Of a DNA stretch of 64,000 nucleotides, positions 35,829 to 44,225 are shown in pieces. This stretch comes from Variovorax sp. PAMC 28711 (GTDB lineage Bacteria; Pseudomonadota; Gammaproteobacteria; Burkholderiales; Burkholderiaceae_C). Positions within the stretch are counted from its first letter, which is position 1. Each line of letters starts with the position of its first letter. The notes below the pieces were generated by a model. It was not told the DNA's origin. It searched no databases and saw nothing but the letters and a program-made list of their open reading frames with translations. The stretch covers positions 1,293,001 through 1,357,000 of the forward strand of contig NZ_CP014517.1 of NCBI RefSeq assembly GCF_001577265.1, in the 5' to 3' direction. A program made the position numbers and the translations under genes.

Positions 35829-36660
35829 AGAAACGCCCGTCCAGTTCGGTCCGTCGTCCGGCTTGTTCGGGATGTTGACCCGGCCGGGCGTGGGGATGCC
35901 GAGCGAGCCCGTGGGTTGCCTCATGTTCAATTTCGGTATCCACACGCACATCGGGCCGCGACGTGTGCAGGTCAAGCTGGCGCGCCGGCTCGCCCGCCAG
36001 GGCGTGAGCAGCCTGCGCTTTGATTTGTCAGGCGTCGGTGAGAGTCCGTCGCCGTCGAGCGGCATGCCGTTCGACCTGCAGGCCCAGAACGATCTGAAGG
36101 CTGCGGTGGACCTTCTGCAGTCGAGCGGCGGCGTCAGCCGAATCGCCGTCATCGGCCTGTGTTCGGGCGCCGGGCACGGCCTGCGCTTTGCCCTGCAGGA
36201 TGCGCGCGTCGCAGGCCTGCTGATGTTCGACGCCTACCGCTTCGCGGGCGTCTGGTCGAACGTCGCGCGCCGCTTCCAGCGCTTCCGTCGCAGCCCCTGG
36301 GCACAGGGCAGCCATTGGATCAAACGACTGCTGGGCGCGAAGGCGCCGGGCGACAACATGCTTGAGACCAACGAGCCCGAAGTTCCGGTGAAGGCGAGCG
36401 ATTTCAGCCGCAGCATGGAAGTGCTGCTGTCGCGCGCTGTGTCGGTCTACCTCGTCTACTCGGCCAGCCTCGGGGGCTCGGACAAACGACACGATCAGCT
36501 GAAAGAGCTGCGCGGCGCGGACTTCCTTTCGCGCGTGCGTTACGAGTTCATGCCCGAACTGGACCACTCGTTCACGCTGCTTGCCGGGCAAGCCCGCTTC
36601 GGCGACGGCGTCGAGCAGTGGATGCAGGGATTGAACCTGGCGGCGACACGCACCGCTTAG
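35815..36660 (+). CDS. Alpha/beta hydrolase with Cys in the nucleophile position
   Basis: A 281-aa alpha/beta hydrolase with FDLSGVGESPSP (typical after strand 4), the elbow GLCSGAG where Cys occupies the nucleophile place of GxSxG, and a C-terminal LDHSFTL supplying the catalytic His. Cys-type hydrolases of this kind can act as thioesterases or acyltransferases. As the synthetases end without a thioesterase, this protein is the best candidate for releasing the product. It is the last gene of the operon; a decayed insertion sequence begins 8 bp after its stop. Confidence 0.78.
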   Translation: MKQFEETPVQFGPSSGLFGMLTRPGVGMPSEPVGCLMFNFGIHTHIGPRRVQVKLARRLARQGVSSLRFDLSGVGESPSPSSGMPFDLQAQNDLKAAVDLLQSSGGVSRIAVIGLCSGAGHGLRFALQDARVAGLLMFDAYRFAGVWSNVARRFQRFRRSPWAQGSHWIKRLLGAKAPGDNMLETNEPEVPVKASDFSRSMEVLLSRAVSVYLVYSASLGGSDKRHDQLKELRGADFLSRVRYEFMPELDHSFTLLAGQARFGDGVEQWMQGLNLAATRTA

Positions 36661-36668
36661 CTTCTTGC

Positions 36669-37597
36669 TGTGATGTCTCAATAGGTTGTTTACCCGAATG
36701 GGTCTGGGAAACTGGAGTTACCACGCTTCAGAGTCACAGCGGAATCCCACCAGATGAACAGCCATAAAAATGCCAGATTGACATTGGAAGGTCGCAAGTT
36801 GCTTGTCGAACGCATCGCAGGAATTGGGCTGATGCCTGCCGTCGAGGCGGCAGGCATCAGCCCGCGCACCGCGCGCAAGTGGCTCAAGCGTTTCCGGTAG
36901 GGCGGCGTGCAGGGCCTGCACGATCGCAGCTCTTGCCCGGCCAGAAAGCGCACAAACTTGGACGTCGCACGGCACGAGCGCATCGAACAGTTGCGCCGCT
37001 CGCACATGCCCATGCGCCGCATCGCCTCCATTGTCGGGCGGAGCGTGTCCACGGTCAGTCGTCTGCTCCAACGCCAAGAAGCTCGGGCGCATCGTGCAGC
37101 CCAGCCACCGTGTGACGGGCGACCGGCGCGATGCCACGCGAGGCGCCGGCTGGGAGTTTGCTCATGTGGCCGTCGACGACCACTCGCGCGTGAGCTTCGT
37201 GCAGATGCATGCCAACGCGCGCAAGGATTCGGCCGTGAACTTCATTCTGGCGGCGGTGGCGCACTACGAGGCGCTGGGCGTGAAGATCAAACGCCTGATC
37301 ACAGACAACGGCTCGGCCTACCGATCGCAGCTGTTTGCCAAGACCTGCCAGGCCCTGGGTAACAAGCACACCTTCACCAAGCCTTGCCGCCCACAGACCA
37401 ATGGCAAGGCCGAGCGATTCATCCAGACGTGTCTGCGCGAGTGGGCCTATTGACGCGTCTGGACCAACAGCGCGGAGCGCACTGCATGGCTGCCAGCCTT
37501 CCTGAGCTACTACAACACCCGGCGGCCGCACTCGGCCCTGGGCTACAAGCCTCCAGCCTCCCGCCTCTGCGGGAACAACCTATTGCAACTCAACACA
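36669..37597. mobile_element. Degenerate IS481-family insertion sequence
   Basis: Terminal inverted repeats are visible: the left end starts TGTGATGTCTCAATAGG, and the complement of the right end starts TGTGTTGAGTTGCAATAGG, sharing AATAGGTTGTT as in IS481/IS1002. About 0.93 kb, slightly short for the family because part of the transposase is deleted. It sits between the NRPS-PKS operon and a truncated RND pump gene, so it probably took part in the rearrangement. Confidence 0.8.
36754..37594 (+). pseudogene. IS481-family transposase remnant
   Basis: The pieces follow the family order: an HTH part (RLTLEGRKLLVERIAG to TARKWLKRFR), a second HTH (RIASIVGRSVSTVSRLLQR), then the DDE catalytic core (VDDHSRVSF; ITDNGSAYRS; QTNGKAERFIQTCLREWAY) and the end YYNTRRPHSALGYKPP. 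It is broken by a stop codon at 36898-36900, by a deletion and frame change near 37070 and by a stop after WAY at about 37451. It cannot make a working transposase. Confidence 0.85.
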
Positions 37598-38134
37598 CGC
37601 ATGCGCGCCATGAGCTTCTCGGACCACTGGCTCATCTCGCCGGCGCTCACGCTCTGCAGCGTGTACTGGAAGCGCGCCTTGCTTTGCCGCCCGCCCAGGC
37701 GCAGGTTCTGCACCGGCTGCATGTAGACCGCGACCCCCGGAATATCCCGGAAACGCTTGCGCAGCGACCCCAGCACCTGCGCCATCTTCGGCCGCTCTCT
37801 GCGCGGCTTCAACACCGCGAAAAGCCGCCCCGAATTCTGCGTGGCCGTGGGCCTGCCGACGCCGACGAAGGAGTTCACGTAGGCCACGCTCGGGTCTTTG
37901 CCCAGCGTCTCTGCGACGCGGTCTTGCAGCACCCTCATCGCGGTGAAGGAGATGTCTTCGGCCGCTTCGGTCGTGATCTGGATCTGGCCGATGTCTTCTT
38001 CGGGAAAGAAGCCTTTCGGGATGGTGACGAACAGCCACGCGCTGAGCACGAAGGCGAGGGCCGCGGCGCCATGCGGCAGCGGCCGTGGCGACGATCAACA
38101 CGCAGATGAGGGCACGGACAGCGGTTTTCTTCAT
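37598..38134 (-). pseudogene. RND efflux pump fragment (AcrB/MdtC type)
   Basis: About 150 codons of a hydrophobe/amphiphile efflux RND transporter: a membrane helix with SAWLFVTIPKGFFPEEDIGQ, then TEAAEDISFTAMRVLQDRVAETL and VGVGRPTATQNSG, corresponding to the start of the second half of MdtB/MdtC. The 3' side is cut by the IS element. On the 5' side the sequence changes frame at ~38050 and joins a signal-peptide-like start (KKTAVRALICVLIV) that belongs to something else. It is a leftover of a gene removed by rearrangement. Confidence 0.75.
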
Positions 38135-38291
38135 GTGGTTATTTTCCGGGGAAGCCTGAGCAACATCTTCTTACTTCCGCTATTGGAGCAGGGCTGGCGT
38201 GTCGACGTCCATACAGGGTTTCAGCCGGAGGGCCAGCGCCAAGGGCCCGCGAGATCGGCCGGCTAAAATCGCTGTTTCCCACAGCCTCTGG

Positions 38292-38792
38292 ATGAACCCC
38301 ATGAACCGCTGCAACAACAAGCCTCACGCTCTTCTTTTCATGGCAGTCTGTGCCGCACTGGCGCCGCTTTCGGCGCTGGTCTCGTCCGGCGCCCAGGCGC
38401 AGGGCATTCCCCAGACGCAGTTCGAATCCGAAGCCGGCGGCCGCAACTTTCCCATCGGCACGCTGCGTGGCCGCTTCATGGTGACGAATCCGCCCGAGAT
38501 CCAGCTCGATGGCCAGCCCGAGCGCTTCGCGCCCGGCGGGCGCATTCGCAGCGCACAGAACATGCTCGTGATGCCGGCGGCCGTCGTCGGCCAGAACCTG
38601 TTGGTCAACTACACGCGCGACCCGGCCGGCCTGGTGTCGCAGGTCTGGGTGCTGACGCCCGCCGAAGCCAATGCGGAGCGCGCATCGGCCGAGCGGCCGA
38701 TGTTCAATTTCTGGCCTTTCGCCTCGTCGGACGGCCGACCGCGCGACGACGGCAAGACACCGTTCGATCAATTGCCCAAGTACGGCGAATAG
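38292..38792 (+). CDS. Exported protein of unknown function
   Basis: A 166-aa protein with a signal peptide (cleavage near AQAQG) and a conserved-looking core [21 protein letters not shown], followed by [17 protein letters not shown] and [18 protein letters not shown]. It is a common periplasmic protein of Comamonadaceae located before miaB, without an assigned role. ATGs at 38292 and 38301 are both possible. Confidence 0.72.
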   Translation: MNPMNRCNNKPHALLFMAVCAALAPLSALVSSGAQAQGIPQTQFESEAGGRNFPIGTLRGRFMVTNPPEIQLDGQPERFAPGGRIRSAQNMLVMPAAVVGQNLLVNYTRDPAGLVSQVWVLTPAEANAERASAERPMFNFWPFASSDGRPRDDGKTPFDQLPKYGE

Positions 38793-38922
38793 ACGTCCAC
38801 ACAGCCCATGCGATGCGGCGCACTGCCGTCTCGCTCCCGTGCCAATTCGGGCCGCCGCGCCCGTCCCGCCTGCGGAATCCGCTGTCCATCACAGCGAGCA
38901 GGCTTTCCCCCAGGTGAACGCC

Positions 38923-40296
38923 ATGAGCAAAAAAGTCTTTATCAAAACCTTCGGCTGCCAGATGAACGAGTACGACTCGGACAAGATGGCCGACGTGCTG
39001 AATGCCGCGCAGGGCTACGAGCCGACGCAGAACGTCGACGAAGCCGACCTGATCCTCTTCAACACCTGCTCGGTGCGTGAGAAGGCACAGGAGAAGGTGT
39101 TCAGCGACCTGGGCCGGGTGAAGCACCTGAAGGCCAAGGGCGTGAAGATCGGCGTCGGCGGCTGCGTCGCCAGCCAGGAAGGCGAGGCGATCATCGCGCG
39201 CGCGCCCTACGTCGACATCGTGTTCGGCCCGCAAACGCTGCACCGCCTGCCCGAGATGCTGAACGCGCGTGAGCGCCTCAACCGGCCGCAAGTCGACATC
39301 AGCTTCCCCGAGATCGAGAAGTTCGACCACCTGCCGCCGGCACGTGTCGAGGGCGCGACCGCTTTCGTCTCGATCATGGAAGGCTGCTCCAAGTACTGCA
39401 GCTACTGCGTGGTGCCCTACACCCGCGGCGAAGAGGTGAACAGGCCGCTCGACGACGTGCTGGTGGAAATCGCGGGCCTCGCCGACCAGGGCGTGCGCGA
39501 GGTCACGCTGCTGGGCCAGAACGTGAACGCGTACCGCGGCACGATGGGCGGCACGAGTGAGATTGCCGACTTTGCGCTGTTGATCGAATACGTCGCCGAG
39601 ATTCCCGGCATCGAGCGCATCCGCTACACGACCAGCCATCCGAACGAGTTCACGCCGCGCTTGATCGAGGCCTATGCCAAGGTGCCGCAACTCGTGAGCC
39701 ACCTGCACCTGCCGGTGCAGCACGGCAGCGACCGCATCCTGATGGCGATGAAGCGCGGCTACACCGCCATGGAATACAAGAGCACGGTGCGCAAGCTCCG
39801 CGCGATTCGCCCCGACCTCGCGCTCAGCAGCGACTTCATCGTCGGCTTCCCCGGCGAAACCGACGAAGACTTCGCCAAGATGATGAAGCTCATCGACGAC
39901 TGCGCATTCGACAACAGCTTCAGCTTCATCTTCAGCCCGCGTCCCGGCACGCCGGCCGCCGCACTGCACGACGACACGCCGCACGCGGTGAAGCTCGCGC
40001 GCCTGCAGACGCTGCAGCGCGTGATCGACGGCAACGTGCGCCGTTTCGGCGATGCGCTGGTCGGCAGCACGCAGCGCGTGCTGGTCGAAGGGGCCTCACG
40101 CAAAAGTGCGGGCAAGGACGCGAACGAGCTGATGGGCCGCACCGCCTGCAACCGCGTGGTCAACTTCGAGGGCGACGCTCGCCTGGTCGGCCAGATGACC
40201 GACCTGCGCATCACGCGCTCGCTGGCGTACACGCTGCGCGGTGAGGTGATCACGCGCGAGACGCAGGAAGCGGCACTCGCCGCGATGCCGGCCTGA
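38923..40296 (+). CDS. miaB: tRNA-2-methylthio-N6-dimethylallyladenosine synthase MiaB
   Basis: A 457-aa radical-SAM methylthiotransferase that modifies adenosine-37 of tRNAs reading UNN codons. Order: the N-terminal UPF0004 domain with three cluster Cys ([30 protein letters not shown]), the radical-SAM motif CSKYCSYC, and the TRAM domain at the end. Length matches E. coli MiaB. The ATG at 38923 starts directly with [13 protein letters not shown]. The last base of its stop is the first base of the glrK start, so they are likely co-transcribed. Confidence 0.96.
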   Translation: MSKKVFIKTFGCQMNEYDSDKMADVLNAAQGYEPTQNVDEADLILFNTCSVREKAQEKVFSDLGRVKHLKAKGVKIGVGGCVASQEGEAIIARAPYVDIVFGPQTLHRLPEMLNARERLNRPQVDISFPEIEKFDHLPPARVEGATAFVSIMEGCSKYCSYCVVPYTRGEEVNRPLDDVLVEIAGLADQGVREVTLLGQNVNAYRGTMGGTSEIADFALLIEYVAEIPGIERIRYTTSHPNEFTPRLIEAYAKVPQLVSHLHLPVQHGSDRILMAMKRGYTAMEYKSTVRKLRAIRPDLALSSDFIVGFPGETDEDFAKMMKLIDDCAFDNSFSFIFSPRPGTPAAALHDDTPHAVKLARLQTLQRVIDGNVRRFGDALVGSTQRVLVEGASRKSAGKDANELMGRTACNRVVNFEGDARLVGQMTDLRITRSLAYTLRGEVITRETQEAALAAMPA

Positions 40297-41735
40297 TGGC
40301 GAAGCTGCCCTACGAGCGCGTGTCGGCGCGCGGTTCGTTCCAGCAACTGTTGCTGTTCGCCTTTCTGCTGATCACCGCGCTGCTGGTCGGTGTGGCGCTG
40401 CGCTCGGTGTTTCAGTACGACGCGCTCATGACGCAGAGCCGCGATGCGGCAGCGCGCGCGCTCACGCTGTCGGGCGCCGCCCAGTCGCTGGCCGAACGCA
40501 GCGCCGCCATGGAGCGCGCCGGTCGCCAGTCGCTGGTGTTGAACGATACGGTGCTGCGCAAGCGGTTCAGCGACGCGGCGCGCGATGCGAGCGCCACGCT
40601 CGACAAGCTGGTGCAGAGCGATCTTGCGCCCGCCTCCGCCGACGCCTGGCGCCAGCAGCTGGAGGTGATCGGCGGCCTGATGATCGGACCGGCCGACAGC
40701 GCGCTGTCGCGTGAAAGCGCGATGGCGATGCAGTTCCGCGAACTCGACGCGCTCAACACCACCATCGCGCAGCAGGCGCAGTTCCTGATCGAGACGCAGA
40801 ACAACGCACTGGCGCAACGCATCGAGAACGCCCGCAATCGCGTGATGCGGCAGGTGATCGCGGCGAGCGTGCTGGCGGTGTCGCTGGCGCTGGCGTTCGG
40901 CGTGTGGCTGGCGCGGCCCTTCAAGCGGCTGCAGAAAGCGATCGTCGGGCTGGGCGAGAACCGGCTCGACGAACCGATCGACATTCGCGGTCCGGCCGAC
41001 GTGCGACGTGTCTCGCAGCAGCTCGAATGGTTGCGGCTTCGTCTGACAGAACTGGACGCCGACAAGGCGCGCTTCTTGCGGCATGTGTCGCATGAACTCA
41101 AGACGCCGCTGGCGGCCTTGCGCGAAGGCGTGTCGCTGCTGGAAGACGGCGTGACGGGCGCCTTGAATCCGGCCCAGCGCGAGGTCGCGCAGATCCTGAA
41201 CCAGAACACGATCGCCTTGCAGGGGCAGATCGAGGCGCTGTTGCGTTTCAACGCGGCCGCCTTCGAGGCGCGTGAACTGCACCGCCAGCGAACGGCGTTG
41301 CTGCCGCTGATCGAAGAGCAGATCGATGCCCAGCGGCTCCAGTGGCAAGGCCAGGGCCTGACGGTGCGCGCCAGCGGCGACCCGCTGAGCGTGCAGGTCG
41401 ACCCGGTCAAGCTCGGCACCGCGATTGCCAACCTGCTGTCGAACGCGATCCGCTTTGCGGCGCGCGGCGGAAAAATCTCGATCGACGTTTCGGGCACGCC
41501 GGAAACGGCCCTGATCGACATCGCCGACGACGGGCCGGGCGTGGCCGAAAGCGACCGCGACCGCGTGTTCGAACCCTTCTTTCGCGGCGAACGCCAACCT
41601 GATCACGCGGTCAAGGGCACGGGCATCGGACTTTCCATCGTGCAGGAGTACATTGCAGCCCATGGTGGCCGCGTCACGCTGCTGCCCGACGGACCAGGTG
41701 CTCGTTTCCGCATCGAGCTGCCGCGCACCGTGTAA
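40296..41735 (+). CDS. glrK: Sensor histidine kinase, GlrK (QseE)-like
   Basis: A 479-aa inner-membrane kinase: TM helix at ~17-37, a ~150-residue periplasmic helical sensor, second TM at ~190-210, HAMP, then HisKA with the phospho-acceptor in FLRHVSHELKTPLAALREG and HATPase_c (N-box NLLSNAIRFA, DDGPG, GTGIGLSIV). Followed by a small lipoprotein and a sigma-54 response regulator, it has the exact order glrK-qseG-glrR of enterobacteria. The signal sensed is unknown (envelope stress in E. coli). Confidence 0.87.
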   Translation: MAKLPYERVSARGSFQQLLLFAFLLITALLVGVALRSVFQYDALMTQSRDAAARALTLSGAAQSLAERSAAMERAGRQSLVLNDTVLRKRFSDAARDASATLDKLVQSDLAPASADAWRQQLEVIGGLMIGPADSALSRESAMAMQFRELDALNTTIAQQAQFLIETQNNALAQRIENARNRVMRQVIAASVLAVSLALAFGVWLARPFKRLQKAIVGLGENRLDEPIDIRGPADVRRVSQQLEWLRLRLTELDADKARFLRHVSHELKTPLAALREGVSLLEDGVTGALNPAQREVAQILNQNTIALQGQIEALLRFNAAAFEARELHRQRTALLPLIEEQIDAQRLQWQGQGLTVRASGDPLSVQVDPVKLGTAIANLLSNAIRFAARGGKISIDVSGTPETALIDIADDGPGVAESDRDRVFEPFFRGERQPDHAVKGTGIGLSIVQEYIAAHGGRVTLLPDGPGARFRIELPRTV

Positions 41736-41766
41736 ATCCAACGCCCACGCGTCCCACTTCCGAAAC

Positions 41767-42411
41767 ATGTTCTCTCCGATCGTCCGCAGGTCTGCCATCG
41801 CCTTGGCCGTGGCCACCCCGCTCTGGCTCGCAGGCTGCGTCGCCGCACCGAAGCCCTCCGTCCAGGCCACGCTGCCGCCCGCCCCGCCGCCGACCCTGGC
41901 GCCGGTCGAAGTGGAACCGGCTGCACCGGCCACGCAACCTGCGTCGCTCTTCACGCTCATCACCCAGGGGCCGGTGTCGGCCATGCTGTCGTACAGCGAG
42001 AAGGTGCGCAGCCTGAACGGCAACGAGCTCAATGCGGAACTGGCGCGCCTGGGCGAGCCCGGCGACGTGCCGACCGCCCAGATGCAAACGGCGCTGGCCC
42101 TTGCGCAGACCCGTGTGCCGGCCGATCTGGCCCGTGCCGTCGGACTGCTGCAACGGGTGGCCGCCAACACGAGCGCCGAGGCGAGGCCGCTGCATCCGCT
42201 GGCTCGCATGCTGGCGGCACGCTACCTGGAACAGCGCCGCATCGAAGACGACCGCGACCGGCAGGTGGCGCAATTGCGCGATGCGCAGCGGCGCATCGAC
42301 CAGCTGAATGACCGCATCGAAGCGCTGCGCGCCATCGAGCGCAGCTTCGCGCGTCCTGCCAATGGTGCCGCTGCGGCCCCGGCCAGCAACGGCGCGAAGC
42401 CTGCGCCCTGA
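41767..42411 (+). CDS. QseG-like lipoprotein between glrK and glrR
   Basis: A 214-aa lipoprotein: signal with lipobox WLAGC, a Pro/Ala-rich linker, then a helical region (SLFTLITQGPVSAMLSYSEKV) and a long C-terminal coiled coil (RDRQVAQLRDAQRRIDQLNDR). In E. coli the outer-membrane lipoprotein QseG in this position binds and activates the kinase. Sequence identity could not be measured, so the name rests on position, size and architecture. The ATG at 41767 is the one that gives the signal peptide. Confidence 0.75.
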   Translation: MFSPIVRRSAIALAVATPLWLAGCVAAPKPSVQATLPPAPPPTLAPVEVEPAAPATQPASLFTLITQGPVSAMLSYSEKVRSLNGNELNAELARLGEPGDVPTAQMQTALALAQTRVPADLARAVGLLQRVAANTSAEARPLHPLARMLAARYLEQRRIEDDRDRQVAQLRDAQRRIDQLNDRIEALRAIERSFARPANGAAAAPASNGAKPAP

Positions 42412-42414
42412 GCC

Positions 42415-43821
42415 ATGAGTGAAGCGACGCCCGCCAAGCCGACCGGCGCCAAACTGCTGGTGGTCGACGACGACCCGGACATGCTGCGCCTGTTGTCGAT
42501 GCGGCTGGCCTCGTCGAACTACCAGGTCACCGCGGTCACTTCGGCGGAATCGGCGTTGACCCAACTGGAAATCGAGCACCCGCAACTCGTGCTGAGCGAC
42601 GTGCGCTTGCCGGGCCGCGACGGCCTCGCGCTGTTCGACGAAATCCGCAAGCGCCATCCGACGCTCCCGGTCATCCTGCTGACCGCGCACGGCACGATTC
42701 CCGACGCCGTCGAAGCGACCGCACGCGGTGTGTTCACTTACCTCACCAAGCCCTACGACGGCCGCGAGCTGCTCGACAAGATCGCGCAGGCGCTCGCGCT
42801 CGGCGCGCCGCCGACCGTGGCGGGCAAGGTCGGCGACGAAAGCTGGCGCGCCGAAATCGTGAGCCGCAGCAATCGCATGGCCGAAGTGCTGGCGGAGGCG
42901 CGAATGATCGCGCAATCGGACGCCAGCGTGCTGTTGCGCGGCGACAGCGGCGCCGGCAAGGAACTGCTCGCGCGCGCCATCCACCGCGCCAGTGCGCGCG
43001 CCGCCAAGCCCTTCGTGGCCGTCAATTGCGGCGCCATTCCCGAAGCGTTGCTCGAGTCTGAATTGTTCGGCCACATGAAGGGCGCCTTCACCGACGCGCA
43101 CGCGAACCACAAGGGCCTGTTCCAGCAGGCCGACGGCGGCACGCTGCTGCTCGATGAAATCGGTGACATGCCGCCCGCCCTGCAGGTCAAGTTGCTGCGC
43201 GTGCTGCAGGAGCGCGCGGTGCGCCCGCTCGGCGCCAGCCAGTCGATCGAGGTCGACGTGCGGATCATTTCCGCCACGCACCGCGATCTCGACGTGGCCA
43301 TGGCGGCCGGGCAGTTCCGTGAAGACCTCTATTACCGGCTCAACGTGGTGACGCTCACGCTGCCGCCGCTGAGCGCGCGCCGCGAAGACATCCCTCTGCT
43401 GTCCAATCACTTCCTGCAGCGGCTGTCGACCAAGTACGGCAAGCGGCTCTCCGGATTCGCGCCCGAGGCGCTGAAGGCGCTGGCCACGGCGTCCTGGCCA
43501 GGCAATGTGCGCCAGCTTTTCAACGTGGTCGAACAGGTGTGCGCGCTCTCCAGCTCGCCGTTGATCCCGTTGTCGCTGGTGCAGCGCGCCTTGCGCGTGC
43601 CGAGCGTCGAGGTGCAGACCTATGCCGACGCCAAGCAGCGTTTCGAGCGCGATTACCTGGTCGGTTTGCTGAAACTGACGGACGGCAACGTGGCCGACGC
43701 GGCGCGCCTGGCGGATCGCAACCGGACCGAGTTCTACCGGCTGCTGCAAAAGCACGAGCTCACGCCCGGGCATTTCAAGGCCGACGGCCCGCCACCCGCT
43801 GGCGAGCCTGTCGCTGACTAG
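42415..43821 (+). CDS. glrR: Sigma-54-dependent response regulator, GlrR (QseF)-like
   Basis: A 468-aa activator. Receiver domain with the phospho-site Asp in LVLSDVRLPGRDG and the acidic pair VVDDDPD; AAA+ domain with Walker A GDSGAGKE, Walker B LLLDEIGDMP and arginine-finger region; C-terminal Fis-type HTH (VADAARLADRNRTEFYRLLQK). The sigma-54 contact loop reads GAFTDA (223-228) instead of GAFTGA, an unusual change. It starts 3 bp after the lipoprotein gene. A matching operator and sigma-54 promoter lie just downstream, before opgH. Confidence 0.9.
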   Translation: MSEATPAKPTGAKLLVVDDDPDMLRLLSMRLASSNYQVTAVTSAESALTQLEIEHPQLVLSDVRLPGRDGLALFDEIRKRHPTLPVILLTAHGTIPDAVEATARGVFTYLTKPYDGRELLDKIAQALALGAPPTVAGKVGDESWRAEIVSRSNRMAEVLAEARMIAQSDASVLLRGDSGAGKELLARAIHRASARAAKPFVAVNCGAIPEALLESELFGHMKGAFTDAHANHKGLFQQADGGTLLLDEIGDMPPALQVKLLRVLQERAVRPLGASQSIEVDVRIISATHRDLDVAMAAGQFREDLYYRLNVVTLTLPPLSARREDIPLLSNHFLQRLSTKYGKRLSGFAPEALKALATASWPGNVRQLFNVVEQVCALSSSPLIPLSLVQRALRVPSVEVQTYADAKQRFERDYLVGLLKLTDGNVADAARLADRNRTEFYRLLQKHELTPGHFKADGPPPAGEPVAD

Positions 43822-43875
43822 CGACGCAGGCAAGACGTTGATTTTGTTGACTATTTTCCGAGGGGTTGCCTGACC

Positions 43876-43893
43876 TGTCGGGATTCGGCGACA
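43876..43893. promoter_or_regulatory. GlrR-type operator TGTC-N10-GACA
   Basis: TGTC (43876-43879) and GACA (43890-43893) are exactly 10 bp apart, the form of the GlrR activator sites described at enterobacterial glmY/glmZ. The site is ~120 bp upstream of the predicted sigma-54 start point, a normal distance for an enhancer. Confidence 0.55.
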
Positions 43894-43959
43894 AAACAGG
43901 GGGGTTTGAGGCGGTTGCGGCGCCCGAACTCTGAAAAATCAGACTGAAAACACCGCAAG

Positions 43960-43981
43960 TCGTTGTCACGCAACGATTTTT
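43960..43981 (+). terminator. Probable terminator of glrR
   Basis: TCGTTG (43960-43965) and CAACGA (43971-43976) form a 6-bp stem with a 5-base loop, directly followed by five T. The stem is short, so termination may be partial. It ends just before the sigma-54 promoter. Confidence 0.45.
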
Positions 43982-43987
43982 CCAGCC

Positions 43988-44002
43988 TGGCACAGGGTTT
44001 GC
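43988..44002 (+). promoter_or_regulatory. Sigma-54 (-24/-12) promoter upstream of opgH
   Basis: TGGCAC (43988-43993), five bases, then TTGC (43999-44002) is a full match to the consensus TGGCAC-N5-TTGC, with GG and GC at the required 10-bp interval. The predicted transcript begins near 44014. The upstream GlrR-type site makes the neighbouring response regulator the natural activator. Confidence 0.75.
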
Positions 44003-44014
44003 CCCTGTAAAGGC

Positions 44015-44218
44015 ATGACAGCACTCACGAGCCCCTCTTTCGCACTGCGCCCGCAGCGCGACGGCCTGCGTCAAAAGCAGTTTTCCCTCTCACGGCCCCG
44101 TGCCGCGGGTCATTCGCTCGGCGCACTCGACGCCGCCTCCGGCGCCACCCCGGATTGCGTGATCAAGCGCTTTCCGGCAATTGGCGACACCGTCTCCCTG
44201 GACAAGCAACGTTGGTAA
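44015..44218 (+). CDS. Possible 67-residue leader ORF before opgH
   Basis: A short reading frame starting right at the predicted sigma-54 transcript start and ending 7 bp before the opgH ATG. The product is basic, without signal peptide or known motif, and may be chance. If translated it would be from a leaderless message and could couple translation to opgH, whose own ribosome site is weak. Low confidence as a real gene. Confidence 0.25.
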   Translation: MTALTSPSFALRPQRDGLRQKQFSLSRPRAAGHSLGALDAASGATPDCVIKRFPAIGDTVSLDKQRW

Positions 44219-44225
44219 GAAACAC

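Noticed and set aside
35013..36660. An exosortase/EPS locus suggested by the hydrolase families
   Set aside because: No exosortase, PEP-CTERM or polysaccharide gene is present; the operon overlaps tie the hydrolases to the NRPS-PKS genes.
36901..37115. Two short plus-strand frames (36879-37115 and 36907-37362) as separate genes
   Set aside because: They are pieces of the broken IS481 transposase split by a stop and frame changes.
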